Of a DNA stretch of 5,254 bases, positions 1 to 4,790 are shown in pieces. Both the position numbers and the translations under genes were made by a program. The notes below the pieces were generated by a model. The model ran no database searches and was not told the origin of the DNA. It was given only the letters and a program-made list of their open reading frames with translations. The stretch's first letter is position 1, and every line of letters starts with the position of its first letter. Source of the DNA: Nitrososphaerales archaeon TH5894 (GTDB lineage Archaea > Thermoproteota > Nitrososphaeria > Nitrososphaerales > Nitrososphaeraceae); assembly GCA_014523485.1 (NCBI GenBank), contig JAATVK010000204.1, forward strand, positions 1 through 5,254. The letters run 5' to 3'.

Positions 1-156
1 ATGATACCAGGAGCAATTACTATGTATTTAGGTTTATTACTTGGATTGAAATTTAGTTTGAATGCAGGGATAGGATCTAGTTATGAACATTTGTCTTATA
101 TTTTTGCAATAGTTCCATTCGTATTAGTTTATATTTTTTTTAAATATCGAAAATGA
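1..156 (+). CDS. Two-helix membrane protein, small or C-terminal part
   Basis: The frame is open from the first base of the window and ends with TGA at 154-156, giving at least 51 residues. The ATG at base 1 could be the true start, but the frame may continue upstream, so I treat this as possibly partial. Two hydrophobic stretches are visible: residues 5-20 (around ITMYLGLLLGLKF) and residues 33-47 (around IFAIVPFVLVYIFF), joined by a short Gly/Ser-containing loop and ending in a basic tail, KYRK. This is the pattern of a helical hairpin whose C-terminus faces the cytoplasm by the positive-inside rule. No family motif is recognisable and the function is unknown. It may equally be the last two helices of a larger transporter-like protein. 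Confidence 0.5.
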   Translation: MIPGAITMYLGLLLGLKFSLNAGIGSSYEHLSYIFAIVPFVLVYIFFKYRK

Positions 157-329
157 ATTATGACATTGAAAAATTATTAATAATACTTTTATATTATTTT
201 TTCCAACAATTTTCGTGACCAAATACTATTTTCAAATTTAATTTTATCATCTAGTATTTTATAGCACTCTAAAAAGAAATCAGTGTTAATTCATAATTTT
301 TAATAATTGATAGTTGAACCAACACATTT

Positions 330-360
330 ATGAATAAGGGTTCGAGTCCCATCCTCGGCT
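330..360 (+). pseudogene. tRNA 3'-end fragment, copy 1
   Basis: Bases 338-350 read GGG-TTCGAGT-CCC, a classical T arm with a seven-base loop. A seven-base half-acceptor CCTCGGC (353-359) and a discriminator T (360) follow, with no encoded CCA. The matching 5' half GCCGAGG is nowhere upstream in the window, and there is no D arm or anticodon arm. The two bases before GGG (AA) do not complete the T stem, whereas AT would pair perfectly with the AT at 351-352. The tRNA homology therefore seems to begin at about tRNA position 51. Bases 330-351 are identical to 4668-4689. This could be an integration scar, a split-tRNA 3' half or a decayed gene; function as a stand-alone tRNA is excluded. Confidence 0.65.
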
Positions 361-413
361 CTACTCCAATTATCTTTTTTATTATGTACAGGTATCTATA
401 AACCAATATCTAA

Positions 414-529
414 TTCTGACTATGATAATTTTAAGTAAAAATAAATTGATACAATTTAATAGTCATAGTCTGAACTAGTGATTTAGGTATATTGATTATT
501 TAGTTCAGAATATTAAATTGACTTATGAC
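414..529. repeat. Compound inverted repeat (nested stem-loops)
   Basis: Several complementary arms interlock here. CAATTTAAT (452-460) pairs with ATTAAATTG (512-520), and inside it TCTGAACTA (469-477) pairs with TAGTTCAGA (501-509), leaving an asymmetric interior loop and a loop of about 23 bases. In a competing fold, bases 414-425 pair with 463-474 with one mismatch. GTCATA (462-467) also matches TATGAC (524-529). No open reading frame is present. It could be a structured RNA, a decayed miniature inverted-repeat element or a terminator-like structure. AT-richness makes chance arms likely, but two nested 9-bp exact arms are more than expected locally. Confidence 0.4.
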
Positions 530-678
530 ATGCATAATAGATCTCTATAGGAAAGATCAAAAATAAGTTATTGATGAACGTATTTATAAATTCCTGAAAT
601 TCTCGTTATGGAATCTGAAAGTCAATTCCCTTTCTAGATTTAATAATCTTAATCTTTAATTTGAGAATCGCCCTAATA

Positions 679-690
679 TTTTAATAAATA
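679..690 (+). promoter_or_regulatory. TATA-like promoter element of the Cse60-like gene
   Basis: TTTAATAAATA is centred about 25 bases before the ATG at 710, the spacing expected between an archaeal TATA box and the start of a leaderless mRNA. It favours ATG 710 over the TTG at 701 as the start codon. In such AT-rich DNA the match alone is weak. Confidence 0.35.
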
Positions 691-709
691 TTTATCCTTA
701 TTGACTGAA

Positions 710-892
710 ATGAAACCAAAAGTAAAAATAATTGAAACATGTAACTCAGCAATTTCATTAGAATCACAAATAAATCAATTCTTGCAAAAAATTGATGTAG
801 ACAATTTTATCGATATAAAACTTAATACATTAGAAAGAATAAATTCTTCTCCTACTGATAAACATGTTGCGTTAATATTGTATCTAGAATAA
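710..892 (+). CDS. Small Cse60-like protein
   Basis: This encodes 60 residues from ATG 710; an in-frame TTG at 701 would add three. The ATG is preferred because a TATA-like element lies about 25 bases upstream, which suits a leaderless transcript. The layout is a short beta strand (KVKIIET, residues 4-10), a helix with a regularly spaced hydrophobic face (residues 15-27, around LESQINQFLQKI), a second strand with the motif FIDIKLNTLE, and a terminal strand ALILYLE. This order, including the IDIK motif and the ALI-Y ending, resembles the Cse60 (DUF2758) family of about 60-residue proteins known from sporulating Firmicutes. The assignment is by eye. The biochemical role of that family is not known, and an archaeon does not sporulate, so the function here is open. 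A hairpin follows the stop within ten bases. Confidence 0.7.
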   Translation: MKPKVKIIETCNSAISLESQINQFLQKIDVDNFIDIKLNTLERINSSPTDKHVALILYLE

Positions 893-898
893 CTTTTT

Positions 899-921
899 AT
901 CAAATTGAAAAATAATTTGAT
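899..921 (+). terminator. Hairpin after the Cse60-like gene
   Basis: ATCAAATT (899-906) and AATTTGAT (914-921) form an 8-bp perfect stem with a 7-base loop, starting seven bases after the stop codon and followed by TTTAC. The position suits a transcript end or a 3' stabiliser. Archaeal termination depends mainly on T-runs, and the stem is AT-rich, so the call is tentative. Confidence 0.35.
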
Positions 922-969
922 TTTACTTGAACATGAATATAATATAGTTAACTAATGTTAAATAAAAAA

Positions 970-994
970 TATTATTATTATTATTATTATTATT
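970..994. repeat. (TAT/ATT)n microsatellite, about 8 units
   Basis: Twenty-five consecutive bases repeat the triplet TAT/ATT without interruption, in non-coding DNA. Such tracts are prone to slippage and may vary in copy number between strains. Confidence 0.9.
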
Positions 995-1352
995 CTCATC
1001 TTTATAAATAGTATTGTTTCTTTAATTAGGATTTATAATATATAACTATAATTAATAATATCAAAATAGATTAAACTTTAATGTATCAATGTAGTAAAAC
1101 TAGGATTTGATGAATAGTGATGTGAATTTCAATACGAAGTTTTTAATTTAATTTTGTAGAATATATTAATTATTCAAATCAGTAAATATAATATAACAAA
1201 ACATTAAGTTGATAAGATTTTTGCAGACTCTTATATTGCTGAAAGAGTAATGATATATAATTGTTATATTAACAAAATGAATATAATAATAAATTTATTA
1301 ATTGCTTCATAAACTATAATAACAAATGAGCATTTTCTTTTAGTATTAGATT

Positions 1353-1541
1353 ATGGAAGAGAAATTAAAATTTGTTGTACATGGTAGAAAAGATAAAGAC
1401 AAATTCATTTTAGAAGGAATTACAAATTATATATTAAAAAATCTAGATTCATTTGATGATAAAACTATAATAGTTACTTTTGAAATGCCTGTTATGACCA
1501 CCAATACTATTAAATTAGAAAATTGTAATTTAATTAATTGA
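1353..1541 (+). CDS. Hypothetical 62-residue protein
   Basis: ATG 1353 to TGA 1539-1541. The sequence alternates a strand (KLKFVVHG, residues 4-11), a charged turn (RKDKDK, 12-17), a helix (FILEGITNYILKNL, 18-31) and a second strand (KTIIVTFEMP, 37-46), followed by a polar tail with one Cys (Cys58). This beta-alpha-beta plan, with a composition free of low-complexity runs, suggests a real small cytoplasmic protein. There is no signal peptide or membrane helix. I do not recognise a family. All six Asn codons are AAT, matching the local AT bias. A TATA-like element at 1314-1321 would give a leader of roughly ten bases. It is co-directional with the Cse60-like gene but 460 bases away, so it is probably transcribed alone. 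Confidence 0.55.
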   Translation: MEEKLKFVVHGRKDKDKFILEGITNYILKNLDSFDDKTIIVTFEMPVMTTNTIKLENCNLIN

Positions 1542-1866
1542 TTAAAAATTTATAGTTAATCGGTCATTGCTTTTAATCCTTTTAATTCCAAATCTAATAT
1601 TGACTCATGTTTTTTGTTATTATCATTAACTAGTTGGAAAGTTGTTAATTATTGTTTAGTATAATATGTATATAACTTTGTAATAACAATAAGGTAAAAC
1701 GTATTTACTAATAACAATATGTAATAACTTGGCAATGTATTAATCCTATTGATAACATTGACCGGAAACATAAGTTAATAAATATGAGATTCACGCACAA
1801 TTATTCAATTATAAAATATTTTGTCGCTTTTGCTAAATTCTTGAAATAAAAAGTGCTTTTTTAGAT
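1542..1866. other. Intergenic region with possible gene remnant and short direct repeats
   Basis: This lies between the 62-residue gene and the 3' end of the secreted protein gene. It contains the minus-strand fragment at 1556-1648, a weak 6-bp stem (1540-1545 with 1556-1561) after the upstream stop, and two copies of TAATAACAATA (1681-1691 and 1709-1719) 28 bases apart. Nothing else is recognisable. Confidence 0.5.
1556..1648 (-). pseudogene. Possible C-terminal gene remnant, start missing
   Basis: On the minus strand a frame of 30 codons runs from just after an in-frame TAA (1649-1651) to a TAA at 1556-1558. It lacks a start codon in its first part; the only Met is three residues before the end. 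The peptide (LTTFQLVNDNNKKHESILDL, then ELKGLKAMTD) has the balanced, amphipathic look of a genuine protein C-terminus and not of translated AT-rich spacer. No family is recognised. It may be the tail of a deleted or frameshifted gene, or chance. Confidence 0.25.
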
Positions 1867-2883
1867 CTAGCAACTACTATCTTTTCTTGCACATACTGTA
1901 TTTATTACATCTAAATCTTTTAACATTCTCTTTTCACAATCGGAGTTTTGATCAGGAAATTCGTCAGAAGTAACACATCCAAAGAATAGATCTCCTGGTT
2001 GTATAGGTCCTACTTCTGTCTGTCTTTCAAAGGTAAAAGGTACTGGAATTTTATCATTCTTATTATTTCCATTTTTCAATTCTTTTTGTACATCAATTGT
2101 TTTTATCTGATATTCTCCTTTAACCATTGATACAACATTCATATCATGTATATCTTTGGCATCCGAGATTGGAACATTTATTGTAATTTTCACTTCCTCG
2201 TCTGGATCAGATGATATATTTTTTACATTTTTTTGTTGGTTTGTAGAGTAAAATGTTTTTGATGAAGTATATGTTGCTTTAGATTCACCATACTTTTTCA
2301 TAGTAGAAAATAAAGTAACTGTATCTTTGCTAGTTGATAATCCTATATTTCCTTCATCACAATCATATAATGGAAGAGTAGTGGAAGAGGGAGAGAGAAA
2401 AGTTGGGTTTTCTTTTATATTACCATCATTATCGTCATCCAATACATAAGCACAGATATAATATTCATCATCGATCATTGTACTTGAAATATCATTACTT
2501 TTGTTGAAATTCAGATTAACAGTTAAGGGATTTATAGTCGAATTTTTTGATTTCTCTTCTTCTCCCTTTATTTCTTTTAGATCAATGTATTTTGTTTGTC
2601 CTTCTCCATTCAGATAACCAACTATTTTTAAATGATCATAGTTTGCCAAATCTATGTTTTGTTTTATTATTTTTACTTTAATTACCGTAGTTAATTCTTT
2701 ACCATCATCATTATTGTTCTTATTTTTTGATTTTTGCATTTGATTATTTGTCTCGTCTTTATAAGTTTGACCAAATACCGACTTAATATTTTCTCCTGTG
2801 ATCATACCAATACTAAATAAAACTATCATTGAAAATAAAATTAAAAATGAAGATAATTTTAATTGTGACATGATTACTAACAT
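1867..2883 (-). CDS. Secreted protein with two tandem beta-rich repeats
   Basis: This is a 338-residue protein from ATG 2883; the second ATG (Met5, at 2871) is equally plausible and gives a cleaner signal peptide, MSQLKLSS. The hydrophobic core spans residues 9-29, and the likely cleavage is near SVFGQ (35-39), the Sec-signal ending common in ammonia-oxidising archaea. A low-complexity linker rich in Asn, Lys and Asp covers 41-62. Two repeats of about 85 residues follow, at roughly 64-150 and 229-308. Each has the order strand V-I-V-I, a central YID/TIDV-type strand, a PLTV/PVPF strand, and an acidic turn before YYICAY or LFFGCV. Six Cys (144, 175, 303, 316, 331, 338) could form disulfides. 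Two N-glycosylation sequons lie at Asn114 and Asn222. No membrane anchor is seen at the C-terminus. It is probably a cell-surface or extracellular protein; the function is unknown. Confidence 0.8.
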   Translation of the reverse strand: MLVIMSQLKLSSFLILFSMIVLFSIGMITGENIKSVFGQTYKDETNNQMQKSKNKNNNDDGKELTTVIKVKIIKQNIDLANYDHLKIVGYLNGEGQTKYIDLKEIKGEEEKSKNSTINPLTVNLNFNKSNDISSTMIDDEYYICAYVLDDDNDGNIKENPTFLSPSSTTLPLYDCDEGNIGLSTSKDTVTLFSTMKKYGESKATYTSSKTFYSTNQQKNVKNISSDPDEEVKITINVPISDAKDIHDMNVVSMVKGEYQIKTIDVQKELKNGNNKNDKIPVPFTFERQTEVGPIQPGDLFFGCVTSDEFPDQNSDCEKRMLKDLDVINTVCARKDSSC

Positions 2884-2930
2884 TTTATAGAATTATTAAA
2901 CACATACCAAAATAGTTATTCATTTTTATT

Positions 2931-2940
2931 CTATAAATTA
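2931..2940 (-). promoter_or_regulatory. TATA-like element of the secreted-protein gene
   Basis: On the minus strand this reads TAATTTATAG. It would place the transcript start near 2910 and leave a short leader before ATG 2883 or ATG 2871. It rests on composition and position only. Confidence 0.3.
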
Positions 2941-3209
2941 CTTATTTCTGTTAATTATAGATCTATTAATACAATTCATTTTATAGTATTGTTATAAATT
3001 GAATTGAATAGTTTATTACGAAATGAATAAAAAATATTATATACAGTAAATTGATAATTAAGTATATTATATTGTTAAAACAAGTAACAAACACTAAGTA
3101 TTAAACTTATTTAAAAGATTATTGACTACTAAACTAATATTCATAAATATGTCTTTTAGAATTTGTATCTTTTTAATAGGACCTCTTTACGACCGATAAT
3201 TCACACAAA

Positions 3210-3219
3210 AGTTTTTAAG
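3210..3219 (+). promoter_or_regulatory. TATA-like element before the 32-residue micro-ORF
   Basis: GTTTTTAAGG is preceded by AAAA, a layout like an archaeal BRE-TATA pair. It predicts a transcript start near 3240, giving a leader of about 60 bases that would contain the palindrome at 3263-3274. Confidence 0.3.
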
Positions 3220-3262
3220 GACTAATTCTGTGCTTCACAATGAACTAATAATACAACATTAG

Positions 3263-3274
3263 CATATGCATATG
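3263..3274. promoter_or_regulatory. Perfect 12-bp palindrome CATATGCATATG
   Basis: A self-complementary 12-mer lies 25 bases before the ATG of the micro-ORF and just downstream of its putative promoter. Dyads of this size are typical binding sites for dimeric helix-turn-helix repressors, so an operator is possible. No regulator gene is visible nearby. Confidence 0.35.
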
Positions 3275-3299
3275 GACAAGAGAAAGGAAAGATACTAGT

Positions 3300-3398
3300 A
3301 TGACTGAAGGTTTAGGAAATGATAATAGAAATGACCAAAGTCAAATTGATCATCCTGATGGTGAAGGAAAAATCAACTTAGGAACGGGCGGACCATAA
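3300..3398 (+). CDS. 32-residue glycine-rich micro-protein
   Basis: ATG 3300 to TAA 3396-3398. The peptide begins MTEGLGNDNR and ends KINLGTGGP; it is hydrophilic, net acidic, rich in Gly, Asn and Asp, and has no Cys, no membrane segment and no aromatic residue. Support for its being real: a purine-rich stretch GAGAAAGGAAAG (3280-3291) just upstream that could help ribosome binding, a plausible promoter and palindrome, local base composition clearly less AT-rich than the surroundings (GGAACGGGCGGACC near the end), and a hairpin ten bases past the stop. It looks intrinsically disordered. Function unknown. It may also be the first part of a longer gene disrupted downstream, since another protein-like frame appears at 3445-3564. 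Confidence 0.45.
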   Translation: MTEGLGNDNRNDQSQIDHPDGEGKINLGTGGP

Positions 3399-3407
3399 TA
3401 AAATATT

Positions 3408-3422
3408 GAATTTATAAAATTC
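3408..3422 (+). terminator. Short hairpin after the micro-ORF
   Basis: GAATTT (3408-3413) and AAATTC (3417-3422) form a 6-bp stem with a three-base loop, starting ten bases after the stop codon. It could mark the transcript end, but it is short and AT-rich. Confidence 0.25.
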
Positions 3423-3444
3423 TATTGTTCATCTAAAGTTATGA

Positions 3445-3564
3445 TCAAAATACGAACAAGGTCTGGAAGAATCGGATGCAACGTTGCACAATAATAGTAG
3501 AGAACAAAGTATTCTTACATGGGAACACAAACACAAAGATATAGAAGATTTTCTTATTTTATAA
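3445..3564 (+). pseudogene. Possible C-terminal gene remnant
   Basis: A frame opens after TGA 3442-3444 and closes at TAA 3562-3564. Its 39 codons include no ATG; CTG 3463 and TTG 3484 are the only near-start codons. The peptide (from SKYEQGLEESDATL to ILTWEHKHKDIEDFLIL) is charged and amphipathic with a Trp, resembling a real protein end more than random AT-rich translation. Its stop lies two bases from the end of the converging CHRD gene. No family is recognised. It may be what is left of a larger gene, possibly together with the micro-ORF at 3300-3398, which is in another frame. Confidence 0.3.
3477..3488. repeat. Perfect 12-bp palindrome TGCAACGTTGCA
   Basis: A self-complementary 12-mer with half GC content stands out in the AT-rich background. 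It lies within the possible gene remnant at 3445-3564, downstream of the micro-ORF. It could be a protein-binding dyad or chance. Confidence 0.4.
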
Positions 3565-3566
3565 CT

Positions 3567-4067
3567 TCAAGATGGTACTAATTTTTTAATTTTTCCTCTT
3601 ACTTTTCCCTTTGGTTTATCTTCTGTCATTAAATCTACATAGGCTTCTCCTTTCTCTATTTTTCTGACTAATTCCTTGGTATTCTTTCCTTGTAGTGAAC
3701 CTTTTAAATCCTTTGGTCTAATTTTTCCAGTAGTTAGGCTACCTATGACTTCCCTTGATGGTATTTCAGATTTATACAACTCTGCAACTACATCTCCTTT
3801 TTTACGAGATTTTCCTGTATGAATATGAACTTCTTTTATTTTATCTGTATCTGTAACTTTAACAGAGTATTTTATATCATTTTGTTCATCATCATCATCT
3901 TTATTAGTATTAATATTAGATTGAAATGTTGCTAAAGCAGTATCCAATGTATCTACTTCTGGCACTTCCTCTTTTCCAGTCAGTATTGCAGCAAAATCTA
4001 CCACATTTTCTTTCTTTTCCTCCTCCTTCTCCTCTGAATCTTTTTTGTCAATAGTAGGAAATTTCAA
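3567..4067 (-). CDS. CHRD-domain protein without signal peptide
   Basis: This encodes 166 residues. The start is a TTG at 4065-4067: a stop codon lies two codons upstream, no ATG occurs before residue 146, and a TATA-like TAATATAAG (4092-4100) sits about 29 bases upstream, consistent with a leaderless transcript. After a charged Lys/Glu-rich segment (residues 8-21) the CHRD (chordin-type) domain runs from about 24 to 161. Its landmarks are FAAILTGKEEVPEVDT (25-40), the strand KYSVKVTD with KEVHIHTGKSRKKGDVV (66-94), the GSLTTGKI turn (109-115), and the closing EAYVDLMTEDKPKGKVRGKI (141-160). The family is usually exported. Its structural role is proposed for surface or extracellular proteins; no enzymatic activity is established. 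Here no hydrophobic leader exists in any upstream frame I checked, so the protein is either cytoplasmic or a copy that has lost its signal peptide. A poly-Asp run (57-60) interrupts the domain between strands. Confidence 0.85.
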   Translation of the reverse strand: MKFPTIDKKDSEEKEEEKKENVVDFAAILTGKEEVPEVDTLDTALATFQSNINTNKDDDDEQNDIKYSVKVTDTDKIKEVHIHTGKSRKKGDVVAELYKSEIPSREVIGSLTTGKIRPKDLKGSLQGKNTKELVRKIEKGEAYVDLMTEDKPKGKVRGKIKKLVPS

Positions 4068-4091
4068 TTGTTAAAAATATAGATCACATCT

Positions 4092-4100
4092 CTTATATTA
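4092..4100 (-). promoter_or_regulatory. TATA-like element of the CHRD gene
   Basis: Read on the minus strand it is TAATATAAG, centred about 29 bases from the TTG start. This is the distance expected for a leaderless archaeal mRNA and supports TTG as the real start. Confidence 0.35.
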
Positions 4101-4195
4101 GTTCCATCACTTTTTTATTATAAATTCTGATAGATCTGCTTTCTTGCCATAATTTCTGATTCTTCTTCTTTCCCCTTCATTTTCATCTTATTTAT

Positions 4196-4455
4196 TTACC
4201 TTACTGCCATTTGACGGTGAGGTGTTAGGGCGAGTTTCCACAAGTTCAATTTGTCGCAATTAGCCTTTTCTTTGGATATGTCTTCTAGTTTTATACCTAA
4301 TTCGGTTCGCTGAAAATTTTGTAATTATCTTCTTTTTCAGGTTTTGAATTTGTAATCAAAACTTCTATGTTTTCCTCATATTCATAGATACTTCTAATAG
4401 GAAGTTGATTTATTATTCTTCTTCCTAATATTGTAATCTCTATATCATCATGCAT
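4196..4455 (-). pseudogene. Frameshifted small gene, unknown family
   Basis: From ATG 4455 the first frame reads MHDDIEITILGRRIINQLPI through DNYKIFSEPN and stops at TAG 4297-4299 (52 residues). The frame shifted by one base continues across the stop with convincing protein sequence (TELGIKLEDISKEKANCDKL, then NLWKLALTPHRQMAVR) to TAA 4196-4198. Restoring one base near 4300 (CCGAATTAGG) would join them into about 86 residues. Both halves are soluble, mixed in charge, and without signal peptide or membrane helix. The second half is GC-richer than its surroundings, as expected of coding DNA. A sequencing or assembly error, genuine decay or programmed frameshifting could all explain it; no classical slippery heptamer is in the right phase. 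The family is not recognised. The gene lies upstream of and co-directional with the CHRD gene, with a 128-base gap. Confidence 0.55.
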
Positions 4456-4585
4456 TTTATTATTCTTTTATAATAAATTTTTGTAATTAAATCAGTTAGA
4501 CAAAAAAGTTTGTTTAATTGTTGATTTGAATACTACTATTTTCTATCGATGTTTTTGCATTTTATTAATTATATTATTATTATTA

Positions 4586-4610
4586 GTTAGTATTTCGCTG
4601 TACTACTAAC
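4586..4610. repeat. 7-bp inverted repeat GTTAGTA / TACTAAC
   Basis: GTTAGTA (4586-4592) is perfectly complementary to TACTAAC (4604-4610) across an 11-base loop. The same GTTAGTA also matches the half-acceptor TACCAAC of the downstream tRNA tail (4691-4697) with one A-C mismatch, so it may instead be a decayed tRNA 5' acceptor half. No D arm follows it. Confidence 0.4.
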
Positions 4611-4667
4611 ATTCATAAAAAGAAAGTTACTGAATTTCTTCAAACTAGGGTATAGAACCCACCTTTG

Positions 4668-4698
4668 ATGAATAAGGGTTCGAGTCCCACTACCAACC
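4668..4698 (+). pseudogene. tRNA 3'-end fragment, copy 2
   Basis: Bases 4676-4688 form the T arm GGG-TTCGAGT-CCC, followed by a half-acceptor TACCAAC (4691-4697) and a discriminator C (4698). Bases 4668-4689 are identical to 330-351, but the acceptor half differs completely from copy 1, so the two tails come from different tRNAs. As in copy 1, the bases before GGG are AA, whereas GT would complete the T stem against AC (4689-4690). The shared flank ATGAATAA is therefore not tRNA. A full tRNA is not present: the only candidate 5' acceptor (4586-4592) is imperfect and lacks D and anticodon arms. Confidence 0.6.
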
Positions 4699-4761
4699 TT
4701 CTACTTGTGGAGTCATACTTGTTAATCTTCAAAGCGTATTAATATAGATAAAACCAATTTT

Positions 4762-4790
4762 CTATATAATGAAATGAAAAATATATAGTC
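4762..4790 (+). promoter_or_regulatory. Two TATA-like elements before the coiled-coil gene
   Basis: CTATATAATG (4762-4771) and AAATATATAGT (4779-4789) are both archaeal TATA-box candidates. They would start transcription near 4792 or 4810 and leave a leader of about 25-40 bases, which includes a two-codon ATG-AAA-TAG mini-frame at 4820. Which one is used cannot be told from sequence. Confidence 0.35.

Larger units (their letters stand above)
157..709. other. Non-coding stretch with tRNA tail and inverted repeats
   Basis: No convincing gene is seen. The stretch contains a perfect AT-only 12-bp palindrome at 173-184 just after the first gene, a tRNA-like 3' tail at 330-360, the compound inverted repeat at 414-529, and a TATA-like element at 679-690 that belongs to the next gene. 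A short open frame on the minus strand (189-290) has no start codon and is not annotated. Confidence 0.6.
893..1352. other. AT-rich spacer without recognisable genes
   Basis: Apart from the hairpin at 899-921, the ATT microsatellite at 970-994 and a 6-bp stem (ACTCTT 1227-1232 with AAGAGT 1243-1248), I see no gene or RNA. Stop codons are frequent in all frames. A TATA-like CTATAATA at 1314-1321 may serve the gene that starts at 1353. Confidence 0.55.
2884..3299. other. Divergent intergenic region, promoters both ways
   Basis: This separates the minus-strand secreted-protein gene from the plus-strand micro-ORF, so it should hold both promoters. Seen here are a TATA-like element for the minus strand (2931-2940), one for the plus strand (3210-3219), the perfect palindrome at 3263-3274, and an imperfect inverted repeat (3033-3044 with 3062-3073, one mismatch). 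I see no gene. Confidence 0.5.

Noticed and set aside
189..290. Minus-strand open frame of 33 codons with a plausible helical peptide
   Set aside because: It has no start codon, follows a stop directly, and its Lys/Ile/Asn/Leu composition is what AT-rich DNA yields by chance.
1224..1248. Interleaved CAG/CTG and ACTCTT/AAGAGT pairings resembling a pseudoknot
   Set aside because: The first stem has only three pairs and nothing else suggests a structured RNA here.
1681..1719. Two copies of TAATAACAATA with a 28-base offset, considered as a CRISPR-like or iteron array
   Set aside because: Only two exact copies, low complexity, and no third unit at the same spacing.
3033..3073. Imperfect 12-bp inverted repeat (one mismatch) in the divergent intergenic region
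   Set aside because: Both arms are almost pure A/T, so the match has little information and no positional link to a gene end.
3149..3199. 16-residue frame with a hydrophobic core (MSFRICIFLIGPLYDR)
   Set aside because: Very short and lacking supporting context; hydrophobic micro-frames are common by chance in T-rich DNA.
3441..3494. 17-residue plus-strand frame starting at ATG 3441
   Set aside because: Too short, no promoter or ribosome site of its own, and overlaps a more protein-like frame.
4071..4187. 22-residue minus-strand frame starting ATGAAAATGAAG upstream of the CHRD gene, considered as its missing signal peptide
   Set aside because: The peptide is highly charged (MKMKGKEEESEIMARK), has no hydrophobic core, and ends at a stop before the CHRD frame.
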